NCBI GenBank assembly: GCA_019096195.1 | Contig: JAGTXK010000090.1 | Location: 186,001-250,000, forward strand | Reading direction: 5' to 3' | Length of the DNA: 64,000 nucleotides | Source of the DNA: Boletus sp. NGJ | Taxonomy: Eukaryota; Basidiomycota; Agaricomycetes; Boletales; Boletaceae | In this document: positions 38,664-48,523 of the stretch, one piece after another | Layout: every line of letters starts with the position of its first letter | Position numbering within the stretch: position 1 is the first letter of the stretch | The notes under the pieces: generated by a model | What the model saw: the letters and a program-made list of their open reading frames with translations, nothing else | Told to the model about the DNA's origin: nothing | Databases searched by the model: none | Position numbers and translations under genes: made by a program

Positions 38664-39100
38664 ACTTTTCAACCGTCTAGGACGGAGAACACTTCATGCA
38701 GTTGTTCAGATATCTTTTGGTGTTGGTGAGAAACGAGGGTATGGCATTCAGGACGGTGGGCGGAAGGCTGCTGAGACAGCTAGTGTACATAGTTATGTCT
38801 GGGATGGTGTGTATAGCATCCCAGCTGGAGGGAGACAGGGTGGCCATCCAGTCGCTGGGGTGGGCCATTTAGATGTGTGGTGATATAGGCTGTCCAGGAC
38901 AGCAGGTATGGTCAAGTGTGGTTGGAGGGGTAAGGGTGAGGACGAGGACAGTGGTGGCATGGAAGGGCATCCAGGACGGTGGATGTGCTCGCAATGCTAG
39001 GAAATGATCAGTAGTGTTGACGGCAGCAGTGTACAGTATCCAAGGTGGCGCTAGGCACATAGGGCGTCCAGGACAAGTGTGTTGTGGGGTGAAGCAGCGC
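38664..39100. repeat. Decayed tandem repeat, unit about 220 bp
   Basis: A GC-richer patch in which a short box, roughly ATCCAGGACGGTGG, recurs at 38747, 38818, 38848, 38891, 38967, 39037 and 39068. The spacings 71-30 and 70-31 recur at an offset of 220 bp, so two diverged copies of a roughly 220-bp unit, each with internal boxes, are likely. Frames through it are artefacts of the repeat. No function is apparent. Confidence 0.45.
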
Positions 39101-39670
39101 TGCAAACAGGCGGATATGCATAACCCTAGCAATGGGGAGAATGGTGGAGAAGCAGAAATACATATTTTTATTGGTGGGTAAGTTACTCACTAAATAGGAT
39201 GTGGTTAAAACGATACAGCGATACAGCCTGTGAGATCGCTGTGACAAAAATAATGCAAAGATGGGGTTATGGGCATGTGGAGGGGCAGAGGGGAGGACAG
39301 TGCGATGTGACATTGTATGCTAGTGTGTTTAGCCTTGGAGTGTGCATTTGACCATGACAGAGCAAGACACGGATGGAAATGAAACACATGCATCCAATCA
39401 CATGTGCCAACCCTAAAGTACAGTGACACTGCACACACATGGACCCTCCCCATATGCATGTGCCTACAGCCAGCTGTCAAGACCCCCAACAACACCTGGT
39501 TGATGGCCATACCACGCAGTTCAGTCCACACATAGCTGTTGCACTGAACTTGATTCAACTCATTGTGCGTCAAGGCCCTAATCTGTGAGTCATCTGTGGA
39601 ATGAAAAGCACTTTCGCATTGTTGATGTTTACTATTATCTAGCAAAATAGCCTGGCAACATGACAACTCT
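39101..39670. other. Unassigned sequence
   Basis: No gene, terminal repeat or transposon domain recognised. Open frames on the minus strand (39205-39777) lack recognisable motifs and overlap the better-supported plus-strand relic that follows. Confidence 0.4.
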
Positions 39671-39673
39671 ATT

Positions 39674-40015
39674 CTGTCGAAATTGCCACTGATCAGGATC
39701 AACATGTTCAACATGCAGCTGTTGCTGTGCCACCTCCGATCACACCATTTCATTACAGAGGCACATGAAGCCTTCATTCTTGCTCTTCAAGTGAGCCAAG
39801 ACCAAGGTGTTATTCTGATGGGTTATGGAGTTGTGGAGAATGAGTGGGCAGTAGATGGATCCTATCCAGAAATTGAAGTAATCGCCGTTGGTCGTGGTGT
39901 GAAGGAGTACGACATTCATTTGCCATTCCGAATCTGGTGGCCACGAGCTGTCTTGTGGGCACAGGGTGTAGATGCAATGACAACGATCCATATGATTGAA
40001 GAGGGCGAGCTCTAG
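39674..40015 (+). pseudogene. Uncharacterised basidiomycete protein fragment
   Basis: A plus-strand relic. It first reads EIATDQDQHVQHAAVAVPPP in one frame, then continues in another frame as EAFILALQVSQDQGVIL, GYGVVENEW, YPEIEVIAVGR and WWPRAVLWAQGVDAMTTIH. The two pieces look like one protein broken by a one-base shift around 39755. The pattern (HVRxxAV..P, then GYG..EEW, then WxPRAxLWAQGL) is one I associate with repeated, uncharacterised Agaricomycete proteins often near transposons. Function unknown. Confidence 0.45.
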
Positions 40016-40162
40016 TTATTCAACTACAACTACAAATCATACAAATAGATTGTGTTCAGAATAATGCTATCTTGTGCCCTTTCCTCTTCTGCCTGCATAG
40101 TCTCTATACTCTGCTATATGTTGACCTGACTGCTTTGTGTTACTGGCGGCAGTGGCGGCAGT

Positions 40163-42173
40163 GTGACAGTGATGTCAAACTCAACAGCATGTACCCAGTT
40201 CATCCCAGATGTAGGATGCAAAGGTAACCACTGTCAAACATGTCATAAAAAAAAATGCCATCACTGTGACCTATCTGCCCAGCCTTCAGACATGGATGCC
40301 TCAGCAAGTTCTGCTCTCAATGATAACAGCACACCTCATCCCAGCTCATCAGTCCAGAGGATTCTCAACCAGTATGGCTTATGACAAAGGGTTCAGTCAT
40401 AGACTACATCCCAGGTCGCTCACAATGAGGCTTCATCAGGCTTTCGAACTTGAAGGACTCTTCCCAGGCTGCCAGTTATGTGACGGACAAGTCTTCGGCT
40501 TCCAAACAAGGTCGAGTTGTCAAGTATGAGATTTATGATAGCTTTGCTTACATATATTTTCTAGGTTGGAACAAGTGGTAGCAGTGGATCAAGGCTTTTG
40601 AGCTCACTTAGTGGTGCCAGCAGCAATGCTTTGAGATCGTCAAACCTAGAAAAAAGTGTCAAAATTGGCTCACTAATGATGATACCTGATGGTGTTGATG
40701 CGGTATGTACCATACTCACAATATTTACTATGGACACTAACCATCATGCTTGTCAGGGTGGCAAGCTACTCACATCCAAGAAGCCATCAAAATCTGTCCA
40801 TGAGGAATTTTGTCAATATAGTTTGCTTGTGACCAAAAACAGTGATGATAATGTCAAGTTTACTCTTTCTTAGGACATGGATGCTATTGATCTGTGGCTT
40901 CGCCATCTTCTCCTGAAACTATTTGAGTGGCTGGATGCATGTCATGGCAAACCAGATGCAGGGTTGTTCCACTGGGTTCTCCTCAATTCTGACAGATAAA
41001 AATATTTTGTTCTCAATCGGCCATCAATCATGGGCAAAGACCTAAATGAAGTGAAAGGTACAGACGGGTGAAAGTATACTAATCATTCCATTGTAGTTGG
41101 TAAGTCATAATCATTTCTATTATTTTGATCATACCGACACATTTATTGTATTCTAGCCTCACAAGCCATCATTTTGCGTTCTGTGTACACGAACTGGAAT
41201 AAGGCCATTGCAAAGGCTTTGGCTGGTGGACAGGACTCTGACTCGGAGCCCAATGACTCTGACAGTGCTTCCAATTGGGTCAGCTTGAAAACTGTGACTG
41301 CTGACACCAACACTGTGCTGGCAGTGCCACTAGTGGAGCCTGTCAACAAAGGCAAAAACAAGGCCCCTGCCATCATTCTTGAGCTGTCATCAGATTCAAA
41401 CTCAGAGGATGAAATTCAGATCCTTGGCACAGATCACATGGCGACCTCTAGGTCCAAGTCTAAGTCTACTGCTAGAAAGACCTTCGAAATCCATACTACT
41501 GTGGCTGCCAGTGCTGTGGCTGAATCAAGCACTCCCCACCTCTTTGACCTTGACTCTGGTTCTGAGGGCGAGAGTGATGATGAGATGTTTTTCACCAAAC
41601 TCATTGCACACGAACATGCAGCTGAAGTTGAGCAGAAATCATCAACACCAAATGCTGTATTGGATGAGGCCTACCCATCCTTAGATTTTACCCAGATGAC
41701 AGCTAAGTCAGATATGTCAACTCTTGATGTGAACAATCTTGAGGTACTAGCTCACAATCAATGCAAGTGTTGAAGCGGTGTGCATCTGTGTCACTGGAAA
41801 GCAATCTATCATGACTTCTCTGGGGCAAACGAATCAAATCTGACAACTACCACGGTAAGTGTTTCTTTGATCAACACATTTAATACCTCGTTGACCAATC
41901 TACTTGTGGCTGCTGGGTTGTATGACCTTAGGACTCCCATCTGGACCCCCCACCACCAGTGGGTCTTGAATTGCAACATCATCTGGAACATCAGAGTTCT
42001 CCCCACAGTCCAAGGCTTCCCCAGCACTGGCATCCATTCATAGGCCCCATAGTACTAGTAGTAACCCATCTGCAGTGGCTGCACTACCCATCCCTGGCCT
42101 GAGCGTTCCATTTTCACATCAATCATCTACACTCCAGCCAACTCGAGGCACTCGTTTTAACCCATGGGGCTAG
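40163..42173 (+). CDS. Uncharacterised multi-exon protein, low-complexity
   Basis: Not recognised. The likely start at 40163 gives a short Cys/His-rich segment (CQTCHKKKCHHCDLSAQ), a possible zinc site, followed by Ser/Thr-rich sequence. Exon-like pieces then occur at 40598-40873. Another at 40875-41000 reads DAIDLWLRHLLLKLFEWLDA, and a long acidic one at 41160-41773 contains SDSEPNDSDSASNWVSLKT, ELSSDSNSEDEIQILG and SGSEGESDDEMFF. A last piece (about 42020-42173) reads ALPIPGLSVPF and ends TRGTRFNPWG then TAG. Introns between them are plausible, but some junctions are unclear and it may be a decayed copy. The acidic serine-rich runs suggest a nuclear protein; that is a guess. Confidence 0.4.
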
Positions 42174-42564
42174 TCTATAACATACTTCTGGGTCCACCTT
42201 CTTGCATGATCCTCCATTCATTGACATTAATCCCTTCCATGCAAATCTCCCCCAATTTACATCTCCAAGTCCCCATTTATTAATGATTTCCATCAATGCA
42301 GTACAACATTACAGTCGTTACCATGCATATACCCATCCATCGAGTCATAGCATACACTAACTACTGGCACTGAGAGTAATCTCATGATAATGGTATTCTC
42401 AGCCTGACATTCCAACTTGAACATTGCATGCTCGACCTTCAAATAGTTGCATGCTCTCCCTATAATAGTTGCGCACTGAATATTTGTGCATTCGGCCCCT
42501 CATATGCCACTGGCACCAGCTGTGCCACTGACTATTCCCAAGCTCAACCACCTTGCCCCAGATT

Positions 42565-42842
42565 TCAAGACAAAGTCATCTGAGGATAGGCCATGTCAGT
42601 CAACTCATCAGCAGATTGAATCTCCATACTTGAAAATGTTATGAGCTGGTGAAGGTACTCATGACAGTTGAGGCAATAGATTGTTGTTCCCACTGGGAAT
42701 CCAGCCAGTAGGTGGCATAGATCCTGTGATGACTGTGAACATACGTAATGATCATGCATTCATGATATGGGGACTCAATGACAAGTGCAGTTTTTGTGCT
42801 ATTGGCTGGGAATGCTGATGCTGAGGGTCTAAAATCAACCAT
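42565..42842 (-). CDS. Short hypothetical ORF
   Basis: Two overlapping minus-strand frames (start 42842, MVDFRPSASAFPANSTKTAL; the other frame continues ECMIITYVHSHH / LCHLLAGFPVGTTIYCLNCH). These could be parts of one interrupted gene whose 5' side was cut by the Tc1 element beginning at 42878. No family recognised. Confidence 0.25.
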
Positions 42843-42877
42843 GGTGGAGGAGGCAAGGACATGAGCTGACTGGCCTA

Positions 42878-44543
42878 CAGTAGCTCAAAAAAGTGTCCCA
42901 ATGTTTGGCTATTTTGCAAAGACTTGACATTTGCAAAAGAGTCAAAAGGTGTTAGCCCCTAATTCTTGCTCTGAAGACGAGCCCTTAGTCATGTGATTTG
43001 GTTGTCATGGCACTGAGATATAGCCATATTAAAATGATATGTCATTAGGGACACTTATTTAATCCCTAATATTATCAACTTTCATTTAGTAACTAATATA
43101 AGATTCTGATGAATGCTGTGCTTCAACACTGTCTGATTATGTCACTCACATAATTACAAATGATATAAAGAGCAGAGATATCATCCGGTCAACCCTACTT
43201 CATCATAAAATCCATTCCCTTCTCTACAAGAGCCAATATTCTTTTTCTCTCTGAATCTGGCCTTTCTACTAGGCAAATATCATTCCAACTGGTCTGGGGA
43301 ACTCTACTGTGGCCAGGGTTATCAAAAGAGATCCACCTAGATAAGGAAAACATCAAATTAGGATGTCCTTCCAAGCTTTCTCCTACTGACAAAAGGAGAA
43401 CTGTCTCTAGTATTACCTCTGGCAAAGTTGAACATGCTGTCCAAGCCACCCATCTCATCAATTCTGCTGTCTCTTCTCCTGTCTTTGCTCAAACTATTAA
43501 GAATGTTCTCAAGTCTCAGGCTGTAGTCAAGAAAAAGAAGCCACTCTTGTCTGTGAGGCATTGTCATATCCTGTGTAATTCGACAAGTCCAACTCCGGCA
43601 CTCTGTCCATAACTCTGGCACATTCTCCCTTGGAGTACATCCTCATACCCTCGGACTTGTAACACCCTCACTATAGTATTCATACTTCTCCTTTCGTACA
43701 TAACCTATGCTTCTTCATCCGTCCTAGTCCTGCCTTATAGTTGTCTCCAACCCAGTCTCTGTCTTGCTTAGGAGCACTGCTCCGGCGAGGTCCCATCTCC
43801 GTCCCGTTACTCATTATACCTTACGAATTCCATTACTAATACCTTTGTTCTGATCATATATAAACCCTCGGTACTACTCCTGTAAAGTCAGTTCAATACT
43901 CAACTCTGAACACTCCTCCTGTCTCCCATCTGAGTCTCAACGACTCACTCTGACCCTCTGCTTGACTTGACATTCGACTACATTGAGTCCAAACCCCTGA
44001 TCCTCCTACGTCTTCGAAATCTGGGACATCGGACTCGAGCAAGGGCGCACCACATAAGGTGAAGCCAAGTCCCGACACCCTCAAGTAACTCTGGTCCTTC
44101 GGAGTTTCATCGGAGTTGTCCATTCTTAACAGGCATAGACAACATAGGCTAGCCTTTGCTCTCAAGCACCACTAGACTGTGGAGGACTAGACTAGGATAA
44201 TATGGTCAGATGAAACCAAGATCAACAGGATTAGGTCAGATGGAAGGAAGTATGTGTGGAAATTGGCAGGAAAGCCTTTGCAAGACAAGGAAGTTCAGGG
44301 AATAGTAAAGTTTGGAGAAGGTTTCTTGATGATTTGGGGATGCATGAGTTAGAATGCAGTGGGAGGATGAATACTTAGCAGTATGTTTCAGATAATCTGC
44401 TTCCTTCATAGAAAATTCTGAGGACAGCATTATCTTTCAACAAGATAATGACCCCAAGCACACCTCTAAAAGAGCCAAGGAGTGGCTGGAATCTCAAGGG
44501 ATCAAGCTTCTTGACTGGCCAGCACAATCTCCAGACCTTAATT
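42878..44543 (+). mobile_element. Tc1/mariner element, right end missing, carrying a solo LTR
   Basis: The element starts after a TA (42876-42877) with CAGTAGCTCAAAAAAGTG and a long inverted-repeat arm of about 190 bp. The transposase runs on the plus strand. The HTH domain is near 43222-43480 (ANILFLSESGLSTRQISF-type text in the related copy). The middle is split by a solo LTR at 43562-44131. The catalytic part follows (IWSDETKINRIRSDGRKYVW near 44200; DIIFQQDNDPKHTSKRAKEW-like text near 44430-44490; LLDWPAQSPDLN near 44510). It stops abruptly at 44543, exactly where the border-like repeat of the gene island begins, so the C-terminus and right terminal repeat are lost. Several stop codons and shifts; inactive. 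Confidence 0.85.
43562..44131. mobile_element. Solo LTR inserted in the Tc1 element
   Basis: A 570-bp block beginning TGTCATATCC and ending TTCTTAACA, flanked by a perfect 5-bp duplication GGCAT (43557-43561 and 44132-44136). A TATATAAACC box lies near 43857. The Tc1 transposase text is continuous on either side. No internal retroelement sequence is present. It is GC-richer than its host element. Fossil, younger than the Tc1 insertion. Confidence 0.85.
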
Positions 44544-44546
44544 CCA

Positions 44547-44583
44547 CGCTTTTGCGAAAATTACATCTCGATATATCCTGAGT
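44547..44583 (-). repeat. Left border-like terminal repeat
   Basis: Read on the minus strand: CAGGATATAT, then CGAGAT, then GTAATT, then TTCGCAAAAGCG. The 22 bases 44559-44580 match the nopaline T-DNA left border at 17 of 22 positions by my recollection of that border, including all of CAGGATATAT and the GTAA block. The full 34 bases (44547-44580) match 54381-54414 in inverted orientation at 30 of 34 positions. The two ends diverge exactly at the C of CAGG, where VirD2 is known to nick genuine borders (between bases 3 and 4). The canonical TGA/TGG before CAGG is not kept. Confidence 0.55.
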
Positions 44584-44822
44584 AATAGTGAAGTATTTTG
44601 TATTTTCAAAAGTTTAAGTGATGAATTTTTTTTGTTAAAGAACAACAAATTCATTCGGCAATATCGGTTCTGGAATGACTTCATATACAATTTACAAGAG
44701 TGCCGAAGCGATTTAGTACAAAATAGCCGCCAATGGGAGTGCTGAACCCCTCAAAAAACAAACGAGACGATATTCGATATACATGGAAAACGACGAATTT
44801 GCCGACCGGCCTTTCTCATCAA

Positions 44823-46167
44823 TCAATCTGAGTCGAGAGTTAGAAAGACGTGGATAATTCTGAGGAAACTCCCAGCTTCGTCAGAGTGAATGGTTGAGTA
44901 CCAGCCATGTTCGGTCCCGGCATTGTACTCCTGGCCAACGTCCGCAAAGGCGAGGGCTTCAAGTTGCTCAACTGGAAGCTCGCTGATGATCCAATCGAAC
45001 AGTTTGATGTTGTGGGTGATGTTGCCCCGCCTCTCCCTAATAACCCTCATCGGCCCTTCGGCCCACGCCTTAGGCTCACCATCGATCGTAAAGTTGTACT
45101 TGATACCGCGATCCTTATAGTCGTAAGAGCGGCAGACTCCTGCGATGGCGACCTTGGGGTACTGCTGGCGCACTTTGCGGATAAGGATCCTGAGGGCGTA
45201 GTCCTGCATGAACTGCGCGATGTCTGCTTTCTCGGCGACTTCTCCGTAGGGAGTGACGACGCGAGTGGGCTCGGAGTCGGGCACAATGTAGTTCGTGCAT
45301 CCTGCAAGAGGGAGGGAGATGCTCACGATGCGGAGCTGTGCCTCGAAGAAGGACTGACTGAACCAAAGGCCACTGCTCGATGAGAGCCTTATGGTTGCAT
45401 GAGTCGGCCTCAACCTGTGCGAGCCGAGGGAGTGTCCCCATGCTGACGACGACCATCAGCGCGATATTGCTCCTCCAAGCCTGATCCGGCTGATATTGCT
45501 CGACTGCTGCGATCAACTCCTGTGCGCTGGAGAACGAGTATGCGTAGAGTTCGATGACACAGTTCTTATAGGCGAAGGGAAGGTGGCTAAGGAGGGCGAT
45601 AGCGGGTGCCGCATCCTCGTTATGGCAGTCGAGGAAGATGGTGACGTTGGGGTTGCACTGGATGAAGAACGCGATGTACTCATCCATCTTCATGATGGTT
45701 TCCGAAGTAACCTGGAACTTTGGACTGAGTCTGTCTCCGTCAACTTCACGCACGATAATGGGTTCTCCCTTGATCTCATCGTAGGTGAGTTGCTCCCACT
45801 GAATAGGCTCGTCGCGGAAGATGGTACGGGTGGTCTTGAAATCGTGAGCTGTAATGAGCGCGTCTTGCAAACGCACGACGTCGACTTCGATGGAGTTAAG
45901 GAATTTCAAAACGTTGTACCCAGCTAGGAGGGTGCCTTCAGACGCGCGTATAGCGTTGTTTGGGAAAGAGCGGTGGCCGATAATCTGCTTCTGTCCCTTG
46001 GGCGTCCAAGAGGAAAGCAGGTTGGGCATGGAGTGACGGGCCGTCACCTTGGGTTGGGTTATGCCCGCCGGAAAGTTCCAGTTGCACACATTGTTGTGCC
46101 ACGCAGTCTCGGTGGGGGCAATGCTGTCCGGGTGACCTATGAGATCGGAGTGGCACCGATTGTACAT
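44823..46167 (-). CDS. Agrocinopine synthase-like / GDPD-fold phosphodiesterase family protein
   Basis: A protein of about 447 residues starting at 46167 (MYNRCHSDLIGHPDS). It has the glycerophosphodiester phosphodiesterase pattern: IIGHRSFPNNAI (His-Arg of the active site, but NN where GDPDs have EN), AGYNVL and IEVDV (Glu-x-Asp), ALITAHDF (second His), and NVTIFLDCHNED. The second half reads FFEAQLRIVSISLPLAG, CTNYIVPDSEPTRVVTPYGE and HNIKLFDWIISELPVEQLEAL. To my recollection the HRxFxNNAI and PDxEPTRVVTPxGE patterns are those of T-DNA agrocinopine synthases, which join sucrose and arabinose by a phosphodiester bond. The frame changes once, near 45370-45385. Either one base is lost there or a 25-nt GTGAGC..TTGCAG segment is spliced, which would be unusually short. 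A five-residue insertion (KFLNS) precedes IEVDV. Fold confident, opine role inferred. Confidence 0.6.
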
Positions 46168-46244
46168 GTTGAGCAGGAACGCTGCAGGGGATCAAGTGGT
46201 GGTCGTCATGGTTCTGTGCAGTCGATCAGCATAGGCCAAAAGCT

Positions 46245-46750
46245 AAATCACAAAGACGCACCGATAAGCTTACTTCGAATAAATTTGAAGAGATTTGGTG
46301 GCTTAGGTGCTCGTGCTCTTCGGGGTTAGTGCTGGTGAAGAGTCTAGGTAAGTGAGGTGTGCTTACTTGAGGTGGGTCGATTCGTTGGTGACTGGGGAGC
46401 AGGAACGAGAATGGGCGGTCTTTTGTAGGCACAGGACAAAGGGGCACGTGTGATTTGGGCTTGGGCTGCCATTAGCAGCTGATGAGGCATCCAGCAAAAC
46501 GGAAGGCCGAAGCGTTGGCGAAAATCACGCAATTCGCTTTGGGTGTAGCTGACTGGTCACCTATCTTCTCACCATCTCATTGGAGGATAAGTGGTCAGAT
46601 GCTCTTATCGTGGTGAGAGGCATGCAAACCGCGAGGGAAAGGTGAGGTTTGGGGAGCAACTGGCTGATGGGAGGTGCACTGTTTGGGCAGGTGGGGAGCA
46701 AATGTTTGGGTGGTGACTTGGTGGCGTTGTCAGCTGAGCAGGAGCGTGGG
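46245..46750 (-). promoter_or_regulatory. Promoter and 5' leader (with likely intron) of the agrocinopine-synthase-like gene
   Basis: Upstream of the start on the minus strand. A leader with GTAAGCACACC (near 46372) and an acceptor GTGATTTAG (near 46243) suggests a 5'-leader intron of about 130 nt. Further upstream (46660-46745) is a block that matches 51968-52053 upstream of the cucumopine-synthase-like gene at 73 of 86 positions, inverted. The cucumopine-like leader also has GTAAGCAAATTG after a CCCCAGCTAC motif, parallel to CCCCAGTCACC here. The two promoters are therefore related by duplication. Confidence 0.6.
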
Positions 46751-47235
46751 CTATCGATGAACATCAGCTGAGAATCCCATCGATATTCACAATGGTTCAG
46801 ACACGCTCACGGACGTTTTGGGTGGGATTAGAAAGATTCATTCCAATAATGGACCAGGGGCGATCTAACGGCCTTTCTCAAGAACCCATGCGGTTTGTAT
46901 TCTCGTCTATGGGAAATGGACCGACCTCCTTTGGGCAGCCGACAAGCGGCCGATAGCCAGCACTATCCCGACTTTCAATTTTACCAGGCCACAAATCTGC
47001 TGTTTTGGCGCTGAAAAGTCGTCTTAAAGCTGGGCACTCCTCCAGTCAGGAACAGTACATCCGTCATCTACTGGAGTGGGGAATTAAGCAAGAGAGCGTG
47101 CCAAATTTAGATCGTTCCGAGGGACGGGGCCGTTCACACGCGCATTCAACCGGTTATGGCAGTGACAAGTGGCGTTAAGGTCTCAATAGATTGCAGCATC
47201 AATCTTCCGTCAACTGCACGTGAACGGCTTGTTCA
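46660..47235 (-). repeat. Inverted duplicated promoter block, copy 1
   Basis: Two homologous segments: 46660-46745 (to 51968-52053) and about 47151-47235 (to about 51862-51958). The second shares GGTTATGGC, CAAGTGG, TCTCAATAGATTGC, CTTCCGTCAAC and GTGAACGG in order. Roughly 400 bases separate the segments here, against under 30 in the other copy, so one side gained or lost about 380 bp (46770-47150). Confidence 0.7.
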
Positions 47236-47417
47236 GATTTGCTGCTTCTTGTCTTGTGGTGTGTCAGCTGAGTGACGGGCTCCAGGGCTTCTCAGTCAAA
47301 ACGAGGGGGCTCTTCGAATTCAAGCAATTGCTCAGGCCCAAGAGCTTTTTATTTAAAGAGTGATCTGGTTGGAATTTTACGTATACGACAATAAAAATGA
47401 AAACTTGGAGCGAGCGG

Positions 47418-47939
47418 TCAGAAAGTAAGAGATAGGGAAAGCATTTTAGCGATTTTTCCCAAAAAATGAACGGAGGGTGGTGGCAGGTGGAAGGTTATGC
47501 CGATTGTATGCCTCACGATGCTGCTAACATGCACCTTCCCATTGAGCCAACTACACTCGGACAGCGTTGTGCTGGTCTGGAGGAGGGTTTGTGCGTGCAT
47601 CTTCTGTATTGCACCCGGTGCTAAGGGGGCGCCTGAGATATCGATGATTGTGTGTCCGGACAAATTGAGCTTGCTCAGCTCGTCTATGATGGAGCGGTGT
47701 GTAGCAGGAGGGGAGGCGATGATGATGACTTTGGCGAAGGCAATGGCAGTGTTGAGATCCACGCCTAGAATTGGGGTGCAGCAGTCTTGAATTACTCCCA
47801 TGGTCTCGAAAGAGCGATTGGCAAAAATATAACTGAAAATATGGTCCTTCTTCCATAGGAGCGGCTCGTGTCCTTGACTGTGGAGACTGGCTGCAAGCAG
47901 GCATCCAGAAGGGGCGGTACCAAGAATGGAAACGCGCAT
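47418..47939 (-). CDS. Opine synthase/dehydrogenase-like NAD(P)-binding domain, truncated
   Basis: 173 residues starting at 47939. The N-terminus MRVSILGTAPSGCLLAASL is a Rossmann start (GTAPSG in the place of GxGxxG). It is followed by GHEPLLWKKD, then DLNTAIAFAKVIIIASPP, HRSIIDELSKLNLSGHTI, and SECSWLNGKVHVSS / RHTIGITFHLPP. The order and spacing follow the NAD-binding half of octopine and nopaline synthases (in nopaline synthase LGSGHAGTALAA..., VLIIVTRADVHDSFVNELAN). These enzymes reductively couple an amino acid and a 2-oxo acid. The C-terminal helical octopine-dehydrogenase domain (about 180 residues) is absent; the frame stops at 47418 and promoter sequence follows. It is probably a broken gene, or encodes a nucleotide-binding fragment only. 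Ketopantoate-reductase-like proteins are the main alternative. Confidence 0.5.
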   Translation of the reverse strand: MRVSILGTAPSGCLLAASLHSQGHEPLLWKKDHIFSYIFANRSFETMGVIQDCCTPILGVDLNTAIAFAKVIIIASPPATHRSIIDELSKLNLSGHTIIDISGAPLAPGAIQKMHAQTLLQTSTTLSECSWLNGKVHVSSIVRHTIGITFHLPPPSVHFLGKIAKMLSLSLTF

Positions 47940-48523
47940 ATTGAAAATGCTGTGACGGTGGATTGAAACGCATAAGGAGCTGTGATTTTGCTGTTAGCAT
48001 GCTGTCACAAAAATAAGGAGGGTAACTGACCGGAAGGTAAGGGGGCAGAAAGGGGGCAAGTTGCGTTGCTGGGGCCCGAGTGGAGACAGTTTGTTATAGA
48101 TGAGGACGAATGAGATCTCATAATCCAGATCAGCCCGTGTGTGAGATGGTATTACGGCTTAAGGGGGAATAGAGCGGTAAGAAGTGCATCATTTTCGCCC
48201 TGGTAGTTTTCTCTGCCAAGTGTGGGAACGTGCATGTCACATTGGGTTCTGTCTTCAGTTTCGCTAGAAGAATGCAAAATTGGGTTGGGGGTTCATCAGA
48301 CGATTGGACTTGGTGGAGATGTTGGGGGTTCGGTTAAGTATGGAAGGATGCATATATGCATCCTTCCATACTTAACCGAACCACTCTCCCTAACCCCCAC
48401 CCAGTCCAAAAAAGAAACTTAATCGACCTACAAATCTTGGGCATGAATCAAAAACTAAAATCCTAGTACAGCTCTATTTGAGGTGGCCGGCATCTTAATG
48501 TTTAGAGCAATGCGCGCTCTAGT
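47940..48523. other. Intergenic segment with a long perfect palindrome
   Basis: It lies upstream of the opine-synthase-like gene (minus) and left of the insertion sequence. It contains the 56-bp palindrome at 48327-48382 and no credible gene. Confidence 0.5.
48327..48382. repeat. Perfect 56-bp palindrome
   Basis: Two 28-base arms meet with no spacer: GGTTCGGTTAAGTATGGAAG then GATGCATA, followed by the exact reverse complement. Weaker pairing continues outside (GGGTTGGGGGTT near 48289 with AACCCCCACCC near 48393), giving an imperfect hairpin of about 120 bases in total. Such a structure would extrude or fold strongly in RNA from either strand. It lies between the opine-synthase-like gene and the IS element. 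Confidence 0.9.

Noticed and set aside
44907-45383. Plus-strand 158-codon frame opposite the agrocinopine-like gene
   Set aside because: Shadow of the minus-strand gene, which has conserved active-site motifs.
48327-48382. Palindrome as a bacterial intrinsic terminator
   Set aside because: The perfect arms have no loop and no following T run, and the flanking genes are fungal in structure.
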